A stretch of 14,465 bases of DNA from positions 1 through 14,465 of the forward strand of contig PXDL01000078.1 in NCBI GenBank assembly GCA_003566395.1, read 5' to 3'. Source of the stretch: Balneolia bacterium. Its GTDB lineage: Bacteria > Bacteroidota > Rhodothermia > Balneolales > Cyclonatronaceae. The notes under the pieces were generated by a model that did not search any database, had not been told where the DNA came from, and saw only the letters and a program-made list of their open reading frames with translations. Positions 1 to 5,824 of the stretch are shown in pieces (position 1 is the stretch's first letter; each line of letters begins with the position of its first letter). Position numbers and translations under genes: made by a program.

Positions 1-359
1 TCTCCCCTAAAATAATTGAAGCGGTTATAAAGCACGCTGAGGTTCTCCCTCAGGCTGCTAACCAGCTCGTCATCCGGCACCCAGTTTTTGAAGGGATCAT
101 ATTTTTGAAAATGCCGTGGATGAAGCCGGGGGGTGTACACGCCGAGACCGAACACGCGCCGGGGTTGATCGTTTTCATCCAGGCGAAATAAAAAGTGGCT
201 GTAAGGGTCATCCGGCTGAAGGAAAAATCCTGAGTGAGAATGCGGGAGGTCTTCGGTTGAGAGCGTATCCTGAGCCTGTGCCGATGCAGTAAATAGGGCA
301 GTAAAAAGCATCAGAGCGAGCCCTATGTTGCGTAGATAAGATGTTCGGATTATGGCCAT
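1..359 (-). CDS. Secreted protein of unknown function, 5' part only (runs off left edge)
   Basis: An open frame enters from the left edge and starts at ATG 359-357; 119 codons are visible and the C-terminus lies outside the window. The first 30 residues form a clear signal peptide: a basic n-region with arginines at 5 and 10, a hydrophobic stretch LALMLFTALFTA, and a likely cleavage site after ASA or AQA followed by QDTLS. The exported part is polar and aromatic (PHSHSGFFLQPDDPYSHF..., then VFGLGVYTPRLHPRHF and WVPDDELVSSL). The start is well supported: in frame upstream there is a TAG at about 403-405 and no other ATG, and the signal peptide begins right at this Met. I recognise no family, and export by Sec to the periplasm or beyond is inferred. 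It follows fabH on the same strand after a 400-base gap, so it probably has its own promoter. Confidence 0.75.
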   Translation of the reverse strand, partial: MAIIRTSYLRNIGLALMLFTALFTASAQAQDTLSTEDLPHSHSGFFLQPDDPYSHFLFRLDENDQPRRVFGLGVYTPRLHPRHFQKYDPFKNWVPDDELVSSLRENLSVLYNRFNYFRG

Positions 360-760
360 TGCGAAAGTATGTGATGAGACAGGCAGTGTTGCGACATAAA
401 GCTAACGGACCCGAGGGGTGTTTGCGTACCAGAGATGGACTTTGCCCTAATTTGACTTTATAGCGCATCATTGTTGTTTAATAAACAATACTTTGGTAAT
501 TGTCAGATTCTGAACTGACCACGATGCACCAAAACCGAAGTCGTACGAATGGTCTTGGTTGATATATACTCATAAGATCCGAAGGAAGATATTTCCAAAT
601 GCTCCGATAAATCAAGCCTTGAAAATAATGGCGTCAGGTCGCTCCGCTCCCAATTGTGCATGATGATTTTTGCATGATTCTCACAAGAAAAAGTATTCAG
701 ATAACAAACTCCGGCTACATTTTTAATCCGTCAGCCTGTTCACTGATACTGTTCTCTGTC
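360..760. other. Intergenic region between fabH and the left-edge secreted gene
   Basis: About 400 bases without a supportable gene. Flanking genes are both on the minus strand, so this must hold the end of the fabH transcript and probably the promoter of the left-edge gene. I see a 15-base perfect palindrome at 474-488, listed separately. I find no convincing T-tailed hairpin below fabH; the best is a weak TCAG/CTGA 4-bp pairing near 731-745. A reading frame covering 208-471 on the minus strand is out of frame with the signal peptide and looks spurious. Confidence 0.5.
474..488. promoter_or_regulatory. 15-base palindrome, possible operator
   Basis: TTGTTTAATAAACAA is a perfect inverted repeat of 7-bp arms around one central A. 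It lies about 115 bases upstream of the ATG of the left-edge secreted gene, on the promoter side. The arms are AT-rich and not followed by a T-run, which fits a dimeric regulator site better than a terminator. No matching regulator is encoded in the window, and AT-rich palindromes of this size can occur by chance. Confidence 0.3.
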
Positions 761-1747
761 TTATAACCGGAACAGACAAGAGGCCCACGTCAGTCCCGAG
801 CCGAAGGCTACCATCGCAAGGAGTCCGCCTTCGGGGAGTCGGTCTTGTTCAAAGGCTTCGGCGATACCTATAGGGACCGATGCCGCCGAAGTATTTCCGT
901 ATTTGTTTACGTTGATGAATACTTTTTCAGCCGGCAGCCCTGCTTTTTGGGCCGCATATTCAATAATGCGTGCGTTGGCCTGATGCGGTATAAACAGATC
1001 GATGTCGTCGGTGGTATGGCCGGTTTCATCCAGCACTTTTTTGAGCGCGGTGCCCATCACAACGGAGGCAAATTTGAAAACCTCACGCCCGTTCATTTTC
1101 AGGTAGTGCAGGCCCTGATCAAGCCGTTCGTGCGTGGTGGAATAGCGTGTTCCGCCCGACACCTGAATGATATGCTCAAATCCGCTTCCGTCCGAGCCGA
1201 GATGGTGAGCCAGAACCCCTTTCTCTTCCTCGGTCCGCTGAATAACCACGGCGCCGGCTCCGTCACCGAAAAGTACGCAGGTGTTGCGGTCGTTCCAGTC
1301 CACATTCCGGCTTGTAACCTCTACGCCCACCACCACGATATTACGGTACCGACCAGAACGTATAAACTGATCGGCGGTTACCAGGGCATAGACAAAACCG
1401 GTACATCCGACCACCATCACAAAAGCGCCGGCATTTTCTGCCCCCAGGTTATGCTGTACCTGGGAAGACACCGGAGGAGTTAAATAATCGGGGCTGGAGG
1501 TGGCCACGATAATAAGGTCCACTTCATCAGCGGTGATACCCGCTTTATCCATCGCTTTTTGAGCGGCGCCGGTGGCAAGGTCGGAGCAGTGCTCGTCGTC
1601 GCGCACTACGTGCCGTTCTTTAATACCCGAACGTTCGGTAATCCATTCATCGCTGGTATCTATCCGTTGCGCAAGGTCGTGGTTAGTAATAACGGTCTCG
1701 GGTATATGCTTGCCGTACCCGGCCAGTTTACCGTAATATCGAATCAT
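761..1747 (-). CDS. fabH: Beta-ketoacyl-[acyl-carrier-protein] synthase III (FabH)
   Basis: Condenses a short acyl-CoA with malonyl-ACP to start type II fatty acid synthesis in the cytoplasm. At 328 residues it is full length for the family. The thiolase-fold catalytic triad is visible: Cys115 in GCTGF, His255 in PHQANARI and Asn285 in GNTSAASVP. The N-terminal signature DTSDEWITERSGIKERH (29-45) and the C-terminal AFGSGLTWAS (314-323) are typical. One oddity: the Asp usually found five residues before the nucleophile (E. coli FDVAAAC) is Val110 here, in FVMVVGC. No other fab or acp gene is adjacent, so this could be the main FabH or a paralogue with another acyl preference; sequence alone does not decide. 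It has its own promoter candidate in the 89-base gap upstream and no Shine-Dalgarno sequence. Confidence 0.95.
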   Translation of the reverse strand: MIRYYGKLAGYGKHIPETVITNHDLAQRIDTSDEWITERSGIKERHVVRDDEHCSDLATGAAQKAMDKAGITADEVDLIIVATSSPDYLTPPVSSQVQHNLGAENAGAFVMVVGCTGFVYALVTADQFIRSGRYRNIVVVGVEVTSRNVDWNDRNTCVLFGDGAGAVVIQRTEEEKGVLAHHLGSDGSGFEHIIQVSGGTRYSTTHERLDQGLHYLKMNGREVFKFASVVMGTALKKVLDETGHTTDDIDLFIPHQANARIIEYAAQKAGLPAEKVFINVNKYGNTSAASVPIGIAEAFEQDRLPEGGLLAMVAFGSGLTWASCLFRL

Positions 1748-1792
1748 AGAGTTTGGGTTTTAAATGTTACAAGCCGGGTAATCCGAACGAAT

Positions 1793-1820
1793 CAAATATA
1801 ATGTTTTCAACAATCAACAA
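1793..1820 (-). promoter_or_regulatory. Bacteroidota-type promoter for fabH
   Basis: Read on the minus strand, TATATTTG (1800-1793) is a perfect match to the Bacteroidota -7 element TAnnTTTG. TTG at 1820-1818 lies 17 nt upstream and fits the -33 element; other TTGs occur at 1817-1815 and 1813-1808. Transcription would start near 1786, giving a leader of about 40 nt before the fabH ATG. The site sits in the gap just below the stop of the upstream binding-protein gene, so fabH need not depend on that operon. Confidence 0.55.
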
Positions 1821-1836
1821 TTTAATGCGGGCTGAA

Positions 1837-2742
1837 TCAATTGCCCACAACCGCTTCCCTTGCATTTTCAAGTTTCTCGGTCAGCTCCGGGCCGAGGTGT
1901 TCTTCCATAATGGAGCGGTATGTTCTCGAGGTGCGAAAGCCCATCCCACGTTCGAAAAAATCGGTCAAAATGGGAGCCCAATCGTTGTTAAGCGGCATAA
2001 TAATGCCAAAACGCTCGCTTGCAAGATCAGCCGAGGCATGTTGCTTTAAAGGAAGGCCCTGTTCGAGGCCCCTCCAATACTGATAGATGTCGATATAGGC
2101 GAACAGATCCGGATTTTCGGATACGCGCTGAAGAATTTCGGAATTTGAACTTGCGTGCTCAATGGAGGCTCCGGGAATGTAATTGTTAATAAGACGCCTT
2201 ACCCGATCTTCATGGAGGGTACCCTCAAAAGCCAATCCGGTCATACCGCTGAATGAATTGCCGATTGCGGTAAGCTCCCGTACGTCTTCAACCGAATCGT
2301 GGGTGATCAGAACGGCAATATTGGTCATATAAGGCGGACTAAACCGGAGTTCATTTTTACGAGCTTCGGTGATGGTTACGTTTCCAAGGCCGAAAACGCC
2401 GCCGGTGCTGTTTTTCACCATGCTGTAAAACGTCTGCCAGTTTTCCTCCGGAATAAAATCGTACCGGATATCGATGCCTTTGGCGGCCTGTACGAAATCG
2501 GCAAATTCCTGCATTATTTCTATGGTGACTCCGGTAAGCTCTCCTTCATCATTTTCATAGGCAAAGCCGTCGGCCGGTACGTATAAAACTTTCAGGGTGC
2601 CGTAGCCTCGTTGCTGAGATTCACTTAATGAATCTCCGGTATGCTCGGAACCGCCGCAAGCGGTAAAAAGCGCCGGCGTTATAAACATCAGTACGGTAAG
2701 GAGGGTTCGTTTTGAGGGTACTCGTAGCAATTCAGGTAACAT
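1837..2742 (-). CDS. Orphan amino-acid-type substrate-binding lipoprotein (SBP family 3)
   Basis: A 301-residue periplasmic binding protein of the SBP_bac_3 (type 2) fold. Residues 11-28 are a lipoprotein signal peptide ending in LFTAC, with Cys29 as the lipidation site; Phe at -3 is tolerated but not ideal. The fold is shown by GELTGVTIEIMQEFADFV (67-84), TITEARKNELRFSPPYM (123-139), FAYIDIYQY (214-222) and ERFGIIMPLNNDW (243-255). Arg128 and Asp218 align with the residues that hold the alpha-carboxyl and alpha-amino groups of amino acids in GlnH-type proteins, which suggests an amino-acid-like ligand. No permease, ATPase, sensor kinase or lytic transglycosylase domain is fused or adjacent, so it may serve a distant ABC transporter or act as a sensor. 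It starts 18 nt below the stop of the preceding gene and is probably co-transcribed with it. Confidence 0.85.
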   Translation of the reverse strand: MLPELLRVPSKRTLLTVLMFITPALFTACGGSEHTGDSLSESQQRGYGTLKVLYVPADGFAYENDEGELTGVTIEIMQEFADFVQAAKGIDIRYDFIPEENWQTFYSMVKNSTGGVFGLGNVTITEARKNELRFSPPYMTNIAVLITHDSVEDVRELTAIGNSFSGMTGLAFEGTLHEDRVRRLINNYIPGASIEHASSNSEILQRVSENPDLFAYIDIYQYWRGLEQGLPLKQHASADLASERFGIIMPLNNDWAPILTDFFERGMGFRTSRTYRSIMEEHLGPELTEKLENAREAVVGN

Positions 2743-2760
2743 ATAGCGTGGTTTTGGTTG

Positions 2761-3705
2761 TCAGAGTGCGGTGGCCGGTTTTTCTTTTTCAGGGTGATGG
2801 TGCAGCAGCCATTGCATACTTTTTCGTAGTTCTTTGCGCAGGGGAGCCGCTTCGTGCCAGATTCCGGCCTGCTGTTTCTTGTATTCTTTCCGACCTTCTT
2901 CTGTTTCTATGCAAACCGGATCATAGCCGATTTCCCGAAGGTCGTAGGGTCCGGCTTTCATGTCCAGAACACGAGCTTTACAGGCCAGTCGAAAACAGTC
3001 AAGCAGAAGTTCACCCGAAATCCACGGATTCTGTTTGTAACACCATTTGTATAAATCCATGTTCGCATGAAGACAACCGGGTTGTTCGTTTTCAATCATG
3101 CTTTCCCGGCTGAGGTGATGGGTGTTGAGCGGCCTGGCTGCGGGCGTGAAAAAGCGAAAGGCATCAAAATGGGTGCAGTTTACCGGGTGGGAATCCACCA
3201 GCTGCTTAATTTCGTGTCTGCTTAGCCTCAAAGGGAAAGCAGGGTGACGGATATCGTCGGTTTCATAAACCATGGCCCATTCGTGCATACCGCAACAGTT
3301 AAGATTGGGAGGGCGGTTTTCAACGGCTTCGAGCAGGCTAATCATCCAGCGTAATCCCCGGAGTTTGCGTACCGGAAAAAGGGCGGGATCGAGATAGATG
3401 TCCTTACCTGAACGGGCGTAGGCATCATCCTGAAAGGCAGAATCTTCAGAAGCCTCTTCAAGCAGCGTGCCGGTGCCGGGCGACCAATTATGCAGGCGGG
3501 AAGGACTGAAAGAATAGTAGGTGAACATGAAATCCATAACGGGATCAGTCCGCTGCCTTGATTTTTGCTCCAGATAGGGTTCGGTGATTTCGTCCACCGC
3601 CTGTTCATAGGCCGCTTTTTCAGCCCGCCACTCGCCCGGGGTCAGGCGGCGATAGCGTGAAATCTCTTCAGGTACTTGTAATTCTGCTGCAACGTTCATG
3701 TGCAT
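2761..3705 (-). CDS. Conserved Cys/His-rich cytoplasmic protein, often labelled 3-methyladenine DNA glycosylase
   Basis: A 314-residue soluble protein with no signal peptide or membrane segment. From memory it resembles a family widespread in Actinobacteria and found in Bacteroidota that databases call 3-methyladenine DNA glycosylase; I see no helix-hairpin-helix or Mpg/AAG signature supporting that activity. Its conserved blocks are CCGMHEWAMVY (137-147), CTHFDAFRFF (177-186), EQPGCLHANMDLYKW (207-221) and DMKAGPYDLREIGYDPV (248-264). The repeated His, Cys and Asp residues (His141, His179, Asp181, His213, Asp217) suggest a metal site or catalytic centre, which is inference. An ATG 18 codons upstream at 3759 is possible, but ATG 3705 has an AGGAG 5 nt before it and the extra N-terminus looks unlike the family; ATG 3699 is a further option. 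It leads a probable two-gene operon with the binding lipoprotein. Confidence 0.8.
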   Translation of the reverse strand: MHMNVAAELQVPEEISRYRRLTPGEWRAEKAAYEQAVDEITEPYLEQKSRQRTDPVMDFMFTYYSFSPSRLHNWSPGTGTLLEEASEDSAFQDDAYARSGKDIYLDPALFPVRKLRGLRWMISLLEAVENRPPNLNCCGMHEWAMVYETDDIRHPAFPLRLSRHEIKQLVDSHPVNCTHFDAFRFFTPAARPLNTHHLSRESMIENEQPGCLHANMDLYKWCYKQNPWISGELLLDCFRLACKARVLDMKAGPYDLREIGYDPVCIETEEGRKEYKKQQAGIWHEAAPLRKELRKSMQWLLHHHPEKEKPATAL

Positions 3706-3710
3706 TGTAT

Positions 3711-3715
3711 CTCCT
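3711..3715 (-). promoter_or_regulatory. Ribosome-binding site that sets the start at 3705
   Basis: On the minus strand AGGAG precedes ATG 3705-3703 by 5 nt. Strong Shine-Dalgarno sequences are uncommon in this window, so this one is a useful guide to the start. It lies inside the longer open frame that would begin at 3759, arguing against that start. Confidence 0.6.
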
Positions 3716-3947
3716 GTACGGTGCATCCCACATGCATGCTGTATCAGGTGTTTATTCACACAACTCTACAAATTCATTTTTTGAAAATGACGAAAATCAA
3801 CGGTAATTAACCTGATGTTGTGATGAACTGAATGATTATCAAAGCTGTTATGGACACTTACGAATATAGATGAAAGCCTATTATCTGCAAAAGGACTTAT
3901 CAATTCTAAGGTTCTTTTTACAAATGATGCGCATATTTTTCGCTTAA

Positions 3948-3980
3948 TCCGAAAGTGCAGGTCCTGCCTGATTTCGGACC
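3948..3980. repeat. Nested and competing inverted repeats
   Basis: TCCGAAA (3948-3954) pairs with TTTCGGA (3972-3978). Inside it GCAGG (3957-3961) and CCTGC (3963-3967) form a second dyad around one central base. GGTCC (3960-3964) can instead pair with GGACC (3976-3980). The block ends about 40 nt upstream of the ATG at 4021 and has no T-run, so a regulator site or an RNA switch in the leader is more likely than a terminator. Confidence 0.4.
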
Positions 3981-4002
3981 GGCTTCTATATCCGGATTAT
4001 AA

Positions 4003-4012
4003 TCACCCTAAA
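4003..4012 (+). promoter_or_regulatory. Start-proximal motif TCACCCTAAA, copy 1
   Basis: This 10-mer ends exactly 8 nt before ATG 4021. The same 10-mer at the same distance precedes the start at 5782 on the other strand, and a 9-base version precedes the start at 12041. It has no complementarity to the usual anti-Shine-Dalgarno sequence. Its role is unknown: a translation-initiation or transcription-start element is possible. Confidence 0.35.
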
Positions 4013-4020
4013 TTATTGAG

Positions 4021-4644
4021 ATGAATACAGATATTGCCCTGGAATCTTTGCCCCGGCTTACAGGTGAAATGACCTATACCGATTACCGCCGGATGATTGA
4101 CAACCTCCTGGCCGAAAACAAAACGACCGGCGAAAACCATTCGGAAATGATGGTTGATTACACCAAAATGAATGTTACCCGCATGAATCGTATCGATAAG
4201 CATGTGAAGTTAACAGACGAGCTGGCCGGATTTGCGGCATCGCTTGAGCGCCCTCAGACCTGGGTTGTCCTTACTGAAGCGTGGTGTGGTGACGCCGCCC
4301 AGATTGTGCCGGTCATGCATAAAATTTCTGAATCAGCTAACGGGCAAATAAATCTCAAACTCGTACTCCGGGACCAAAATCTGGAGCTGATGGATCATTT
4401 TTTAACCAACGGCGGCAGATCTATCCCCAAACTGATTGTGCGTGATGCAGAAACCGATGAGTTGCTGTTCGACTGGGGCCCTCGTCCGGCTCCGGCTCAA
4501 CAGCTTGTAACGGAGCTGAAGCAAAAAGAAACTCCGTTTAAGGAGGCTGCTGAAGAACTGCACAAGTGGTATGCCAAAGATAAAACGATGACCACGCAAG
4601 ACGAACTGCTTACGCGGCTCAAGACCTTTACTTCAGAACCGTAA
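4021..4644 (+). CDS. Thioredoxin-fold protein with a single active-site cysteine (CGDA)
   Basis: A 207-residue cytoplasmic protein of the Thioredoxin_9-like family; it has no signal peptide. After a helical N-terminal extension of about 75 residues, the thioredoxin core begins at WVVLTEAWCGDAAQIVPVM (81-99). The CxxC position reads Cys89-Gly-Asp-Ala92, so the resolving cysteine is missing, and Cys89 is the only cysteine in the whole protein. The cis-proline loop is present at RSIPKLIV (Pro136). A normal dithiol reductase reaction is therefore unlikely; a monothiol, peroxidase-like or binding role fits better. As I recall, AWCGDAAQ is common among Bacteroidota members of this family, so it is a subfamily trait and not damage. 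The gene stands alone on its strand and its last 17 bases overlap the end of the convergent T9SS gene. Confidence 0.85.
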   Translation: MNTDIALESLPRLTGEMTYTDYRRMIDNLLAENKTTGENHSEMMVDYTKMNVTRMNRIDKHVKLTDELAGFAASLERPQTWVVLTEAWCGDAAQIVPVMHKISESANGQINLKLVLRDQNLELMDHFLTNGGRSIPKLIVRDAETDELLFDWGPRPAPAQQLVTELKQKETPFKEAAEELHKWYAKDKTMTTQDELLTRLKTFTSEP

Positions 4645-5782
4645 ACTGCGAGCTGTGGGTCTCGGGGGCATCACTTCCTGCATCAGCGGTAAGGCGATAG
4701 TAGTAAATTCCGCTTGAAAGCCGGCCGGCATCGAAGGTGACCTCATGGCGGCCGGGGTTTCGCATTCCTAAGGTTTGTTGTGAAAGAACCCGGCCCTGAA
4801 GATCAAAAACTTCAAGTTGTACGTGCGCGGCTCTGTCGATCGTGAAACTCAATCGGGTCGTCGGGTTAAACGGGTTCGGATAATTAGGATGAATCTGAAG
4901 CATCGACGGATATTCCGGGGGCGTTTCAGCGAAAACAGATGCCTCTTCAAACCCGGTTTTGTCAACGGTACGTCCGTTGATGGTTGTCAGTAGTTCATCA
5001 ACCTCAAAAAAATCGTTGTCGAGCGTAAGCCGCACCTCGGTCGGAGGAAGCAATTCTCTAACCAACCCCAAGCCTTCCGAGAAATAAAACGCAGGACCGT
5101 AGTTTTCCAGCAGGTTAAACGTGATGGGTATCGGGCCGCCGATAATGACTTCAATGTAAACAGTCAGGTCAACGGTGAAGCCTGCGCGCTGACCGGCAGC
5201 CGTAATTGCACCAAGCGGACTGTCGATCTCGATATCCTCAAGACGTGTTGTATAAAGTCTGAATTCCAGATCCATTTCATCACCGAAGCTTGTACCCGGC
5301 GGCAAATCAATGTCGTTGACCAGACTGTCGGGCAGTGGTATTGAAATGGTCTCTTCGGTAATAAGTTCGGATTCTCCGGGCTGCATGTCGAGCCGGAGCA
5401 CATCAACCGGTAACTCGGGATCGATATCAAGGCCAAGCCCGTCCAGAAACCCGGAATTCAGCAGCTCATCCAGGCTTATGCGCAGCGTATCTCCGGCAGC
5501 ACGAAACGTACGCACGGGCTGAGGCGGAAAAGGGGTGATGTCATATTCGGTGTCAAAAGTGCCGTTCTCTCCGGCGGTAACGGTTTCGGACGCTTCAAAA
5601 CTTGATTCCGAAAGCAGCTCTCCTTCGGTATTGAAAACGCTATCGGCGTAAACCGATTCATAAACCGACAGCGGAGGTAAAAAACCGGAGGCGTTCTGCT
5701 GAGCCTGAAGACCGGCCGGCAGGATGAAAAAGAAAATCCAAATGGTAAGAAGAAGGGGTGAGGCTGTAGCCGTTTTGTTCAT
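4628..5782 (-). CDS. Secreted protein with T9SS type-A sorting domain, unknown central region
   Basis: A 384-residue exported protein. Residues 1-27 form a signal peptide (hydrophobic LLLTIWIFFFILPAG, cleavage near LQAQ). Residues 30-290 are acidic, beta-rich and proline-rich, with no recognised domain and no cysteines, consistent with an extracellular adhesin or structural role. The C-terminus (about 295-384) is a type IX secretion sorting domain: HPNYPNPFNPTTRLSFTI, then VFDLQGRVL, SGIYYYRLTA and the terminal QFTVLK. Cargo of this type crosses the outer membrane and loses or anchors this domain. It lies 42 nt below the stop of the metallopeptidase gene on the same strand, so the two are probably one operon. 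The start ATG at 5782 is preceded by TCACCCTAAA, not a Shine-Dalgarno sequence. The 3' end overlaps the convergent thioredoxin-like gene by 17 bases. Confidence 0.85.
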   Translation of the reverse strand: MNKTATASPLLLTIWIFFFILPAGLQAQQNASGFLPPLSVYESVYADSVFNTEGELLSESSFEASETVTAGENGTFDTEYDITPFPPQPVRTFRAAGDTLRISLDELLNSGFLDGLGLDIDPELPVDVLRLDMQPGESELITEETISIPLPDSLVNDIDLPPGTSFGDEMDLEFRLYTTRLEDIEIDSPLGAITAAGQRAGFTVDLTVYIEVIIGGPIPITFNLLENYGPAFYFSEGLGLVRELLPPTEVRLTLDNDFFEVDELLTTINGRTVDKTGFEEASVFAETPPEYPSMLQIHPNYPNPFNPTTRLSFTIDRAAHVQLEVFDLQGRVLSQQTLGMRNPGRHEVTFDAGRLSSGIYYYRLTADAGSDAPETHSSQFTVLK

Positions 5783-5790
5783 ATCTAATG

Positions 5791-5800
5791 TTTAGGGTGA
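5791..5800 (-). promoter_or_regulatory. Start-proximal motif TCACCCTAAA, copy 2
   Basis: Read on the minus strand, this is identical in sequence and in its 8-nt spacing to the copy before the start at 4021, although the two genes are unrelated and on opposite strands. It lies in the 42-base gap between the two T9SS cargo genes, so it could be a start-region element inside an operon, which would favour translation over transcription. Confidence 0.35.
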
Positions 5801-5824
5801 TGGCATCCGTGCTGAGTTCAACAT

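Larger units (their letters stand above)
3706..4020. other. Divergent intergenic region with nested inverted repeats
   Basis: A 315-base spacer between two divergently transcribed genes, so it should carry two promoters. On the plus side TATAAT at 3998-4003 matches a sigma-70 -10 box, but it is only 17 nt before the ATG and has no -35 partner. TATTTTTC at 3934-3941 is one mismatch from TAnnTTTG. On the minus side TGAATTTG (3776-3769) is one mismatch from the same box, with TTG 21 nt upstream. None is decisive. A set of nested inverted repeats lies at 3948-3980. No gene is supported. Confidence 0.45.

Noticed and set aside
208..471. Minus-strand 87-codon frame upstream of and overlapping the left-edge gene
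   Set aside because: It is out of frame with a convincing signal peptide starting at 359 and has no recognisable features.
845..1483. Plus-strand frame of 212 codons
   Set aside because: It is antisense to fabH, whose catalytic residues are all present; the translation is cysteine- and histidine-rich noise.
1837..3705. New defence or toxin-antitoxin system built on the HEWAMVY protein and lipoprotein
   Set aside because: No nuclease, nucleotide cyclase, toxin or mobile-element context is visible, and the binding protein is an ordinary exported lipoprotein.
3998..4003. Perfect TATAAT as promoter of the thioredoxin-like gene
   Set aside because: It is only 17 nt from the ATG, has no -35 partner, and overlaps the start-proximal motif by one base; in this lineage a TAnnTTTG box would be expected.
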